Assembly: GCA_035532755.1 (NCBI GenBank)
Contig: DATKQI010000324.1
Span: forward strand, 1 to 23,021
Origin: DATKQI01 sp035532755
GTDB taxonomy: Bacteria > Pseudomonadota > Alphaproteobacteria > Acetobacterales > Acetobacteraceae
DNA: 23,021 bases
Reading direction: 5' to 3'
This document shows, piece by piece, positions 15,093-22,831 of the stretch. Numbering within the stretch: position 1 is the first letter of the stretch; every line of letters begins with the position of its first letter. The notes below the pieces were generated by a model. The model saw only the letters and a list, made by a program, of their open reading frames with translations, did no database searches and was not told the DNA's origin. Made by a program: the position numbers and the translations under genes.

Positions 15093-16490
15093 CTACTCCT
15101 CGATGCCGAGGCGGGCTTTGTAATCGGGATCCCAGCCGGCCAGGCGGCCGAGCCGGACGCGCTGGTCCATCGACAGCGGCACCAGCGGTCGCAGCTTGGT
15201 CGGCTCCGTGCCCATGATCCCGGCCTGTTCCAGCGCTGCGCAACGCGCCGCGTCATAGCCGAGCAGGTCCTGCAACACCTCCCGGTTGTGCTGGCCGAGC
15301 GTCGGGCCGGGCCCGCGCACCGAGAGCGGCGTCTTGTCGAGCCGCCACGGCCGCCCGATGATCGGCCGCCGGCCGATGCCGCGCTCGGACGGAAACTGCA
15401 CCATCTCCAGCAGGCCGCGCGCGCGCAGATGCGGATCGGCGTGCAGGTCGCGGGCGTCGAACACCGCCCCGGCCGGCACACCAGCCGCCTGCACCCGCGC
15501 CATCACCTCGTGTTTCGGCAGGACCGCCGCCCAGGCGCCGATGATCGTATCGATCTCGTCATGCGCCGCGCGCCGCCCGGCGGTGGTGGTATAGCGCGCG
15601 TCCGCGGCCAGATCCGGCCGGTCCATGACGCGGCACAGCGCGACCCACTCGGCGTCGTCGCGGACCGAGATCACGCACCATTGATCGTCCCCGGCGCAGC
15701 GATAGCAGCCCTGCGGCGCCCGCCACGGATGGCGGTTGCCCAGCCGTTCCACCCTGCGCCCGTTCGCCTCCCAGTCCAGGATGCGCTCGCTCACCATGAA
15801 GCAGCCAAGCTGGTACATGCCGACATCGACCCACTGTCCCTTGCCGAAACGATGCCGGTAGCGCACCGCCAGCAAGGTGCCCATGACCAGTGCCCAGGTG
15901 GCGAGGAAATCCACGAAGGATTGCCCGGCCTTGGACGGCTCGCCGCCAATGTAGCCGGTGGCGTCGGTCAGACCGTGCGTCGCTTCCTGGGTCGTTGCCT
16001 GGGCGGGATACTGCGAATACGGCCCCTCGCGGCCGAAGCCGCTGCACGACACCATGATGATGTCCGCCCGGAGCTTCACCACCTCCGGATAGTCGAGACC
16101 CCAGCCGCGCATCACCCGCGGCGTGAAATTCTCCATCAGGATGTCGCCCGTCTTGATCAGGTCGCGCAGCACCTCGCGGCCTTCCGGCCGGCGGAGATCG
16201 AGGGCCACCGATTTCTTGCCACGGTTGAGCAGGTTGAAGGTGCTGGCGCGATTCCAAGGGTCCGCTCCAGGCTCGTTGTCGGGATGCATGCCGGATGTCG
16301 GGTTGTGGCGGGTGGAGTCGAGCCGGCCCGGCCCCTCGATCTTGATCACCTCGGCGCCGAGATCGGCGAGCAGGCCGCCGGCATAGGGTAGGGAGAACAC
16401 GTTGCTGATGTCGATTACCCGCAGCCCTTCGAGCGGCGGCCTGGTCGTTGCGGTGCCGGTCCGCGTCGTCTGCGCTCCGTCGTCTTCCAT
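15093..16490 (-). CDS. Family III (CaiB/BaiF) CoA-transferase (465 aa), catalytic-type
   Basis: ATG at 16490 follows GAAGGGGGCGGG on the minus strand; the longer frame runs into the upstream gene. The protein has the CaiB/BaiF layout: LEGLRVIDISNVFSLPYAG (20-38), LGAEVIKIEGPG (44-55), LNRGKKSVALDLR (88-100) and FGREGPYS (152-159). Asp194 in SFVDFLATWA is at the expected place of the catalytic Asp that forms the glutamyl/aspartyl-CoA anhydride. The enzyme moves CoA from a donor such as succinyl-CoA to a free acid. It starts 13 bases after its neighbour at 16504-17703 ends, so the two likely form one heteromeric or sequential system. It has an N-terminal tail of about 18 residues not typical of the family. 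Confidence 0.92.
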   Translation of the reverse strand: MEDDGAQTTRTGTATTRPPLEGLRVIDISNVFSLPYAGGLLADLGAEVIKIEGPGRLDSTRHNPTSGMHPDNEPGADPWNRASTFNLLNRGKKSVALDLRRPEGREVLRDLIKTGDILMENFTPRVMRGWGLDYPEVVKLRADIIMVSCSGFGREGPYSQYPAQATTQEATHGLTDATGYIGGEPSKAGQSFVDFLATWALVMGTLLAVRYRHRFGKGQWVDVGMYQLGCFMVSERILDWEANGRRVERLGNRHPWRAPQGCYRCAGDDQWCVISVRDDAEWVALCRVMDRPDLAADARYTTTAGRRAAHDEIDTIIGAWAAVLPKHEVMARVQAAGVPAGAVFDARDLHADPHLRARGLLEMVQFPSERGIGRRPIIGRPWRLDKTPLSVRGPGPTLGQHNREVLQDLLGYDAARCAALEQAGIMGTEPTKLRPLVPLSMDQRVRLGRLAGWDPDYKARLGIEE

Positions 16491-16503
16491 CGTCCCGCCC
16501 CCT

Positions 16504-17703
16504 TCAGATGACGCCACGCTGCCGCAATCCCTCGAGCTCCGCCGCGGTGCAGCCGAGCAGCCCGGTGTACACCTCCGCATTGTGCTGGCCCAGCAGCGGG
16601 GCCGGATGCTGGTAGCGCGCCGGGCTGGCGCTCATGTTCCAAAGTCGGAATGGCACCCGCAGGCGGCCGATCACGGGGTGCGCGATCTCCTGGTAGAATT
16701 CCCGCGCCTCCAACTGCGGGCAGGACGCGAGATCGGCTGGCGTCTGCACGATACCGAACAGGATGCGGAATTCCTCGGACGCGGTACGGAACATCTCGGC
16801 CATGGTCCGGTCGCGCGTCGCCTCCAGGATGATCGCATCCAGTGCCTTGCCGTTGGCGACGCGCTGGGCAGGGTCGGCGAAGCGCGGCTCGTTCAGTTCG
16901 GGGCGGCCGAAAAAGGCGGCGATATCGGCCCAGGTGGCGCTGCCGCCTTCCTGGCAGATGAAATATCCGTCCTTGCAGGGCATCACCTGGCCGAACAGGC
17001 TGCCATCCGGGCGGCGCCGACCCTGCACCCCGCCGCACCAACTGTAGGCCGGCTGGTTGATAACGAGGCTCGAGGTCACGACGTCCTGCACCGAGACATC
17101 GACATGCTGGCCGCAACCGGCCAGGTCACGCGTGAGCAGGGCCACGAGCGTCGCCAGCATGCCGTTGAAGCCGGCCTCGTGCAGTGCCGGAAATCCGCCA
17201 TGCTGCAACGGTTCGCGATCCGTGGTGCCACTGATCGCCATGATGCCGCTGGTGGCATAGGCGACGATCTCCGCGCCCTGATAGCCGCTGTGCGGGCCGG
17301 TCTGCCCGAACGGCGTGATCGAGGTCATGACCAGCCCGGGATTCGCCTCCTCCAGGCTGGCGTGATCGAGACCGAGCGAGGCCAGGTGACCGGGCGGGAA
17401 GCTCTCCACGATCACATCGACCATGCCGGCGAAGCGGCGGAACAGCGCAACGCCTTCCGCGCAGCCGAGATTGAGCGTGATGCCACGCTTGTTCAGGTTG
17501 GTCAGGAGGAATGCCAGGCTCTTTTCCGGATCGGGATCGTCCTGAAAGAACGGCGGCATGCGCCGGGCGCAATCGCCGCCCGGCGGCTCGCTCTTGATCA
17601 CGTCGGCACCGAAATCACCCAGGAGCTTGGCGCAAAGCGGGCCGGCGATGCCCTGGCTGAGATCGAGAACGCGGATATCATCGAGCGCGGACGGCATCAT
17701 CAT
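16504..17703 (-). CDS. Family III (CaiB/BaiF) CoA-transferase-like protein (399 aa), expected Asp not seen
   Basis: The frame begins with three successive ATG codons (17703-17695) after GGGGAGG, so the exact start is uncertain by two codons. The family layout is clear: LDDIRVLDLSQGIAGPLCA (7-25), FGADVIKSEPPGGD (31-44), NLNKRGITLNL (69-79) and FGQTGPHSGY (132-141). In the segment where the catalytic Asp usually stands four residues before a Gly (D-x-x-x-G), this protein reads HEAGFNGM (175-182), leaving Ala177 there with Glu176 beside it. It may be a structural partner of the downstream 15093-16490 protein, or use Glu. This rests on hand alignment. Confidence 0.9.
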   Translation of the reverse strand: MMMPSALDDIRVLDLSQGIAGPLCAKLLGDFGADVIKSEPPGGDCARRMPPFFQDDPDPEKSLAFLLTNLNKRGITLNLGCAEGVALFRRFAGMVDVIVESFPPGHLASLGLDHASLEEANPGLVMTSITPFGQTGPHSGYQGAEIVAYATSGIMAISGTTDREPLQHGGFPALHEAGFNGMLATLVALLTRDLAGCGQHVDVSVQDVVTSSLVINQPAYSWCGGVQGRRRPDGSLFGQVMPCKDGYFICQEGGSATWADIAAFFGRPELNEPRFADPAQRVANGKALDAIILEATRDRTMAEMFRTASEEFRILFGIVQTPADLASCPQLEAREFYQEIAHPVIGRLRVPFRLWNMSASPARYQHPAPLLGQHNAEVYTGLLGCTAAELEGLRQRGVI

Positions 17704-17767
17704 GCCCAGCCTCCCCGGATCTGAACGTGCGAGCCGGTTCGCCGGCGCGTGTGGTCATGGCAAAACA

Positions 17768-18526
17768 TCAATCCTGTCCCGCCATAATGTCATGGCAAGT
17801 GGCTGCAAGATCGACTGGCCGAAAGATCGTTGCATCCGCTGTGACCGGCGCGAACTGCCATACCGGCGCGCCGTGGCGCGGCAGGCCCAGCAGCGAGCTG
17901 CAGGTCGTTCCGTAGCCGGCGCGCGGCGCCACGGTGAGCTGTTCGGCCGGCCCGCCGGATCGATCGGTTAGGATGGCGCGCCACGCGTCCCAGCCATCCT
18001 CATCCGGGGCCGGTGCGGCGCGAAACCGCGGCAGGTGCCGGGCCACACGCTGGCTGGTGACGTCGTCGGTATCGCGGGAGGTGACCATGTGCAGGCCGGC
18101 GTCGAGCGCGCTCGCCTCCGGCCGGCCGACGCCCAGGCCACGCAGGAAGAAGGCCGCGCCGGTGGCGTCGGCCACCACCATGTTGAAGCTGCGCCAGAAC
18201 GCTCCGTCCAGCATCGTGATTGCCGCCGCAGCGGAAGCCGCGGAGTCGTGTGCGAGCGCCAGCAGCGGCAGTTCCCCGCGTGAGCGCTTGCCGGGCGCCG
18301 GCCCCAGGCTGCCCGGACGGTTTAGTACCGCCGCCACCACGCGATGGCCGTTCACCCCCATCCACGTCCCGCCGCCGGAACGATCCCGCCCGGCGACAAT
18401 CCTGGGCCACTCGGGCCACCAGGCGGCCGGCGAGTCCCAGGCGCGTTCGAACCGCTCGTCACGGTTGGCTGCCAGCATCAGCGGCCATGGGTGATCGGGT
18501 CGGCTCAGCAGGACAACGGTGCACAT
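17768..18526 (-). CDS. NRDE / TANGO2 family protein (252 aa)
   Basis: The start at ATG 18526 gives the typical opening MCTVVLL, with Cys2 exposed after Met removal and ANRDE (20-24), the motif that names the NRDE/TANGO2 family. Length is normal for the bacterial family. A segment GRDRSGGGTWMGVN (46-59) is also typical. The fold is thought to be of the N-terminal-nucleophile hydrolase type; biochemical roles are debated (heme or lipid/acyl-CoA handling have been proposed for TANGO2). It lies 64 bases upstream of the CoA-transferase pair in the same direction, so co-transcription is possible. A role in acyl-CoA housekeeping would be inference. Confidence 0.9.
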   Translation of the reverse strand: MCTVVLLSRPDHPWPLMLAANRDERFERAWDSPAAWWPEWPRIVAGRDRSGGGTWMGVNGHRVVAAVLNRPGSLGPAPGKRSRGELPLLALAHDSAASAAAAITMLDGAFWRSFNMVVADATGAAFFLRGLGVGRPEASALDAGLHMVTSRDTDDVTSQRVARHLPRFRAAPAPDEDGWDAWRAILTDRSGGPAEQLTVAPRAGYGTTCSSLLGLPRHGAPVWQFAPVTADATIFRPVDLAATCHDIMAGQD

Positions 18527-18685
18527 GTTCGCTCCGCTCGCAGCCTCGGGGGGTGATCCGTACCCCGGTTGCCGGTGCCCCGGCCGGGAGCGCGATGCCT
18601 GGCGTGCCGGATGGCGGCGGGCAGGCACGCCGATCACACCATCGGACGGCGCGACCCGTCAACCCGCCGCACACGCGGCTCTGGC

Positions 18686-18713
18686 TTGAGCAACCAGCCA
18701 GCCTGCGTATGCT
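18686..18713 (+). promoter_or_regulatory. Candidate promoter of the leader ORF and metallophosphoesterase
   Basis: TTGAGC (18686-18691), a 16-base spacer and TATGCT (18708-18713) match four of six consensus bases in each box. Transcription would begin near 18720, just before the SD at 18722. Its place in the divergent gap supports it. Confidence 0.4.
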
Positions 18714-18736
18714 TCGCGCCCAGGAGAAGCAACGCA

Positions 18737-18799
18737 ATGCACATGCCCGTGCCGGCCGCGGTCGGCGATCATCGCATCATGCGGACCCACCGCCCGTGA
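18737..18799 (+). CDS. 20-residue leader ORF coupled to the metallophosphoesterase
   Basis: ATG at 18737 has the SD AGGAGAAG (18722-18729) at ideal spacing. The 20 codons end in TGA at 18797-18799, overlapping the GTG start (18796) of the phosphoesterase in a GTGA junction. The peptide is MHMPVPAAVGDHRIMRTHRP, with three His and three Arg and no recognised motif. The GTG itself has only a weak SD, so ribosomes finishing the leader probably restart there (translational coupling). Whether the peptide has its own function is unknown. Confidence 0.5.
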   Translation: MHMPVPAAVGDHRIMRTHRP

Positions 18800-19392
18800 A
18801 GCTCGGGATCGTTTCGGATATCCACTGCAATCTCGCGGGGCTCGATGCCGCGCTGGCCGCGATGGGACCGGTCGATGAACTGCTGTGCCTTGGTGATGCG
18901 ATCGATCGCTTCCGGTTCTCGAACGCGGTGGTCGGGCGGCTGCGGGCCCTCGGCGCGCAGCTGATCCTGGGCAATCACGAGGAGATTTTCCTGTCCGAAG
19001 CAGGGCTTCCGGCCCGCGGGCGGGCGGACGTGGATGCGTACCTGGTCGAATACCTGGCCGCCCAACCGCACCGGCGGCTGCTGAATTTCGACGGCAAGAC
19101 GGTGCTCATGGTCCATTCCACGCCGTGGGAGCCGCGCGGGGCGTATATCTATCCGCACAGCCCGAAACTGGCGCGATTCGCCGAGGCCGGCGCGGATTTC
19201 GTGCTGTATGGCCATACCCATGCGCAATTGATCCGGCACATCGGTGGGGTGCTGGTGATCAATCCCGGCTCGGCGGGGGACGGCCGGGACACCGGGCACG
19301 GGCGGCATCTCAGCTGTGCGGTGCTGGAACCTGCGACTGGCGAGGCGCGGCTGATCGACTACCTGGACCCGCGCTTCCCCGCCGGGCCATGA
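18796..19392 (+). CDS. Calcineurin-like metallophosphoesterase, YfcE/MJ0936 type (198 aa)
   Basis: GTG at 18796 places the family start directly at KLGIVSDIHCN; upstream codons in this frame look non-coding. All metal-site motifs are present: D-x-H at Asp8/His10, LGDAID with Asp34, GNHE with Asn60/His61, VHSTPW with His107, and GHTH at 139-142. The C-terminal VINPGSAG is also typical. It is a compact cytosolic phosphodiesterase-type fold that uses two metal ions; substrates of this group include small phosphodiesters. It is convergent with the FAD enzyme (24 bases apart) and probably not part of the catabolic pathway. Confidence 0.9.
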   Translation: MKLGIVSDIHCNLAGLDAALAAMGPVDELLCLGDAIDRFRFSNAVVGRLRALGAQLILGNHEEIFLSEAGLPARGRADVDAYLVEYLAAQPHRRLLNFDGKTVLMVHSTPWEPRGAYIYPHSPKLARFAEAGADFVLYGHTHAQLIRHIGGVLVINPGSAGDGRDTGHGRHLSCAVLEPATGEARLIDYLDPRFPAGP

Positions 19393-19416
19393 GGCAGCTG
19401 CGAACCCGGCCGGCCA

Positions 19417-20901
19417 CTATGCCCAGGATGTTTCGGCGGCGGCATTGCGGCCGGCGATCCGCCCGAACGCCAGGCATTCGCCGATATTGCCGGTGCCCTG
19501 ATACAGATAGCTGTAGATGGAACCGAGCTCGCCCGCACTGTACAGCCGGCGGATCGGGGTACCGTCCGGCCGCACGATCTGCGCCCGCTCGTTCCGCCGC
19601 GGTCCGCCCTGGGTGTTCAGCATCGAGGGCGAGAGTTCCACCGCATAGAAGGGTTCCACAACGATTGGCTGCAGCATCAGGGTGCGGCCGAACTGCGGAT
19701 CGCGACCGGCCGCGCAATGGTCGTTCCAGCTGCGCACGGTCTCGGCCAGGTTGAACGGATCGAGCTGTACGGCCGCGGCAAGCTCCGTGAGATCCTCTGC
19801 TCGCGTGATCCAGCCCTTCGCCAGTTCGACGCTGTTGTCCGCACTCCAGTCGTAGCGCTCGACGATCTGCGTCCAGCCGTGGCTCGGCGTCTTGTCGTAG
19901 AGCGGCCCGGCCGAGAACAGCGTGTGATCGAAGATCAGGAACATCGGGCACGGGGTGGGAAGCGGAAACCACCGCCCGTTCACGGGGATCTTGCCGTGCC
20001 TGGCCTTGTATTTCTCATCGGCGAAGCGTCGCGCGTCCGGCCCGACGACGATCATGCCGCCCGGCATCGTCTTGCTGTAGTGCAGTGCCTGCATGGAAAA
20101 GCTGGTGCGGATTTCGGGCACCTTCAGCGCCAGCGACGGGCCGGCATAGTTGTTCATATGCCACAGATCGGCGCCGACCGACATCGCCATCCGGATCCCG
20201 TCGCCCTCGTTGTATGGGCTGCCGGAGGTGTAGCAGTAGGGCACGCCCGGAAGATACGTGCGGATCATCTCCTGATTGTTCTCGAACCCACCGCAGGTCA
20301 ATACCACCGCCTTGCGCGCCCGGACATGGATCGAGCGACCGCGCTGGTGGGCACGCAGGCCGAGGATCTCCCCGGTGTCGGGGTGCTGGATCAGTTCGTT
20401 GCCCGGGGTTTCGTACAGGATCGGGATCGGGCGCTGCTTTACCAGATGCTCGAACTGCTTCCAGGTGTTGGAATAGCCGTAGGTGGGCCCGTCGTGGAAT
20501 TTGTGCACGCACTCCGCGCCAGGCAGGTCGGGGAATTCGATGCCGACCGGCGGATGCTGATGCTCCTGCGGGTCGGCACCGAGGCTTTCGAGCCAGGCAT
20601 TGTTCCGGCACATCTCCTCGGCCCACACCCGCACCATGGCGGGCGGCACCGTGTAGGGCCCGCACAGCGCGGTCAGATAGGCGATGGCGGGTTCGACCGC
20701 GGATGTGTTCAGATAGCCCTGGCCGGCGACGCGCGTGTTGCCGCCTTCCTGGCCCTCGGGCGCCTTCTCCAGGATGAGGACCCGGGCGCCCAGTTCGTGG
20801 GCGGTGACCGCCGTGGCCATTCCCGCCGCGCCGAAGCCGACGACGACAACATCGGCTTCCACGTCCCAGACGTCCGGAACTGACGATTGCTGGTCCATCA
20901 T
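19417..20901 (-). CDS. FAD-dependent oxidoreductase, fumarate-reductase/3-ketosteroid-dehydrogenase-like (494 aa)
   Basis: Two adjacent ATGs (20901, 20898) follow GGGAAG; either may start the protein. The N-terminal dinucleotide fold reads VVVVGFGAAGMA (18-29, GxGxxG) and LILEKAPEGQEGGNT (42-55, Glu45 for the FAD ribose). The C-terminal part reads YSAGELGSIYS, then GNIGECLAFGRIAG, the conserved FAD-binding end of the FAD_binding_2 family. This family includes flavoprotein subunits of fumarate reductases, urocanate-type reductases and ketosteroid dehydrogenases. No Tat or Sec signal is visible, so it is probably cytoplasmic. It could reduce or desaturate the carboxylic substrate next to a carbonyl (inference). 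The gene is divergent from the acyl-CoA dehydrogenase at 21157. Confidence 0.88.
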   Translation of the reverse strand: MMDQQSSVPDVWDVEADVVVVGFGAAGMATAVTAHELGARVLILEKAPEGQEGGNTRVAGQGYLNTSAVEPAIAYLTALCGPYTVPPAMVRVWAEEMCRNNAWLESLGADPQEHQHPPVGIEFPDLPGAECVHKFHDGPTYGYSNTWKQFEHLVKQRPIPILYETPGNELIQHPDTGEILGLRAHQRGRSIHVRARKAVVLTCGGFENNQEMIRTYLPGVPYCYTSGSPYNEGDGIRMAMSVGADLWHMNNYAGPSLALKVPEIRTSFSMQALHYSKTMPGGMIVVGPDARRFADEKYKARHGKIPVNGRWFPLPTPCPMFLIFDHTLFSAGPLYDKTPSHGWTQIVERYDWSADNSVELAKGWITRAEDLTELAAAVQLDPFNLAETVRSWNDHCAAGRDPQFGRTLMLQPIVVEPFYAVELSPSMLNTQGGPRRNERAQIVRPDGTPIRRLYSAGELGSIYSYLYQGTGNIGECLAFGRIAGRNAAAETSWA

Positions 20902-21104
20902 GTCTTCCCGCTGGTAACGCGCGCCCGCCATGCGCGCGGCGCCGGTTTTGCCCTGCACAGACCGCTGCACCGCCGCCCGCGGCGGACGTTCCGGTAGCCG
21001 TTCATTGACCCCCAAACGAGGCGCTCGCTAGCACGGTTGCGTCGCGGGGTGCAATTCGGCCCGCGCACGCCACGTTGCGCGCGGACGCGTAAGGGTGCAG
21101 ATTT

Positions 21105-21124
21105 CTCCGGCCGGACCACCGGAG
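21105..21124. promoter_or_regulatory. Inverted repeat near a possible -10 box, candidate operator
   Basis: CTCCGG (21105-21110) and CCGGAG (21119-21124) form a perfect 6+6 inverted repeat with an 8-base centre. It directly precedes TATCCT (21127-21132), a possible -10 box 25 bases before the ATG at 21157. A regulator bound here would cover the promoter of the dehydrogenase operon. Statistical support is weak in such G+C-rich DNA. Confidence 0.3.
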
Positions 21125-21156
21125 CGTATCCTGGGTTCCAACGGAGATGAGCTGCC

Positions 21157-22380
21157 ATGCATTTCGCGTACACCCCGGAGCAGGAGGCCCTGCGTCAGGA
21201 GGTCCGTGCGTTCATCGCATCGAACGTGACGGACGAAGTACTGGCCGAGCGGGGCCAGTCGGAATCGAACACCGTGCCCGGTGGCGGCGCCGGCGCCGGC
21301 GCCGCCACGCAGGAGTTGTACCGGAAGATCCATGAACGCGGCTGGCTCGGGATCGCCTATCCGAAGGAATACGGCGGCCAGGGCGGTGACCGTATCAGCC
21401 AGTACATCGTCGAGGAGGAGTTCACCCGGGTGGACATCCCCGTCGGCATGGGCGGCAGCGGCGCACCGGCAATCATGGCGGCGGGCACCGAAGCGCAGAA
21501 GCAGTACTACATCCCGCGCCTGATCAAGCGCGAGATCTCCTTCGCGCTCGGCTTCACCGAGCCGCACGCCGGCGCCGACCTTGCCTCGTTGCAGTGCCGC
21601 GCGGTGCGCGATGGCGACGACTACGTCATCAACGGGCAGAAGATGTACACCTCGTCGGCGCATGTCTCGACCCACATGTACCTGATGGCGCGTACCGATC
21701 CGACCGTGCCGAAGCATCGCGGCATCTCGATCTTCCTGTTCGCGATGGACACGCCCGGCATCACCGTTCGGCCGCTGTGGACGATCCAGAACGATCCGCT
21801 CGCCCCAGTCGGCACCACCTACGGCCACCAGCGCACGAACGAGACCTTCTTCGACGACGTGCGCATCCCGGCGTCGTCCCTGCTCGGGCGGGAGAACGAG
21901 GGTTGGCGCGTCGGCGCCATGGGTCTCAATCTCGATCGCGTCGGCGCATCGCGCTACCTGATCTCGGTCCGCCGCGACGAGGACATCGTCAATTTCGTCA
22001 AGTCGCAGGATTTCGACGGCTACAGCCCGGCGCAGGACCCGGCGATCCGCGACAAGATCGCCGAATTGTGGATCGAGGCGCAGGTCTGCCGGCTGATGAC
22101 CATGCGCAGCATGTCGATCGTCGAGCACGGCGGCAATTTCACCTACGAAGGGTCCGCCGAGAAGGTCTGGGCGCCCGAGCATGGCGTGCGCACGACGGAG
22201 GCGATCAGCCAGATGCTCGGTCCCTACGCCCAGCTGCTGAACGGCTCGCCACACGCGATCGAAAGCGGGGTGTTCGCCCACAACCTGATGGGCTCGTTCC
22301 AATCCGGCATCAACCACGGCAGCACCCAGGTCATGCGCGACCAGGTGGCGCGCCGCGGCCTGGATATGCCGCGCAAGTGA
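21157..22380 (+). CDS. Acyl-CoA dehydrogenase (407 aa), complete paralogue of the left-edge gene
   Basis: ATG at 21157 follows CGGAGATG at about eight bases. Layout: N-terminal helices (1-125) with a Gly/Ala-rich loop GGGAGAGAA (42-50), beta domain with FTEPHAGAD (133-141) and MYTSSAHV (163-170), then a C-terminal helical domain with the variant NHGST (386-390) where YEGT(S) normally stands. Canonical Glu is therefore replaced by His387; Asp260 in LNLDR occupies the alternative base position known from isovaleryl-CoA dehydrogenase. The C-terminal 209 residues are about 93% identical to 3-632. It opens an operon with a MaoC-type pair, 25 bases upstream of the first. Substrate unknown, but probably close to that of the left-edge copy. 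Confidence 0.94.
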   Translation: MHFAYTPEQEALRQEVRAFIASNVTDEVLAERGQSESNTVPGGGAGAGAATQELYRKIHERGWLGIAYPKEYGGQGGDRISQYIVEEEFTRVDIPVGMGGSGAPAIMAAGTEAQKQYYIPRLIKREISFALGFTEPHAGADLASLQCRAVRDGDDYVINGQKMYTSSAHVSTHMYLMARTDPTVPKHRGISIFLFAMDTPGITVRPLWTIQNDPLAPVGTTYGHQRTNETFFDDVRIPASSLLGRENEGWRVGAMGLNLDRVGASRYLISVRRDEDIVNFVKSQDFDGYSPAQDPAIRDKIAELWIEAQVCRLMTMRSMSIVEHGGNFTYEGSAEKVWAPEHGVRTTEAISQMLGPYAQLLNGSPHAIESGVFAHNLMGSFQSGINHGSTQVMRDQVARRGLDMPRK

Positions 22381-22405
22381 CCCCCGGACCGGAGAGGAAT
22401 CGGAG

Positions 22406-22831
22406 ATGACCGAGACGCATGCGCACGAGACCCGCAGGCTGCTGGACTGGGAGGCGCTGGAGGTGGGCGAGCAACTGCCGTCCTTCTCCTATGTGCTGAC
22501 GCAGGAGATGATCGACGCCTACCGCCGCGGCGTGATGGACCCGGACGCCGCGTTCCCCACCATCTCCCACAAGGTGGACGTTCATCCCTATCACATGGTC
22601 TATCGCGACAACGGCTCGGTCAACGCGCGCTGCGCGTTCTATTGCTACAACTCGCCTGTCGCCGGCAAGCGGATCACGGTCCAGGCCTGGATCGCCGACA
22701 AATACGCCCGCCGCGGCAAGAACTACATCGTCACCGAAGCCGTCTCCGTCGATGAAGACGGCCGTCTGCTGGATCGTGTCATCACGCACGAGCTCAAGCA
22801 ACCCTCGGAGGTTGGCAAGAAATGGCAATGA
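22406..22831 (+). CDS. MaoC-like hotdog subunit (141 aa), first half of a third pair
   Basis: ATG at 22406 is preceded by GGAGAGG. The sequence starts with LDWEALEVGEQLPSFSYVLTQEMIDAYRRGVMDPDAAFP (split here as LDWEALEVGEQ, 13-23, and YRRGVMDPDAAFP, 39-51), which matches the VG-x-x-(L/I)-PP and A-x-MDPDP-x region of hotdog dehydratases, although the Y-x-D part is replaced. It ends with THELKQP, typical of late strands in this fold. The next subunit starts inside its last codons (22822 or ATGA at 22828), so the two are tightly coupled. It is likely the N-type half of a hydratase acting after the dehydrogenase upstream. Confidence 0.82.
   Translation: MTETHAHETRRLLDWEALEVGEQLPSFSYVLTQEMIDAYRRGVMDPDAAFPTISHKVDVHPYHMVYRDNGSVNARCAFYCYNSPVAGKRITVQAWIADKYARRGKNYIVTEAVSVDEDGRLLDRVITHELKQPSEVGKKWQ

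Noticed and set aside
17733..17746. GCCGG-TTCG-CCGGC hairpin between the TANGO2 and CoA-transferase genes
   Set aside because: The stem is only five bases with no T-tract; too weak to call a terminator in G+C-rich DNA.
21286..21303. Three tandem GGCGCC hexamers
   Set aside because: They encode the Gly/Ala loop of the acyl-CoA dehydrogenase (residues 44-49) in frame; low-complexity coding sequence explains them.
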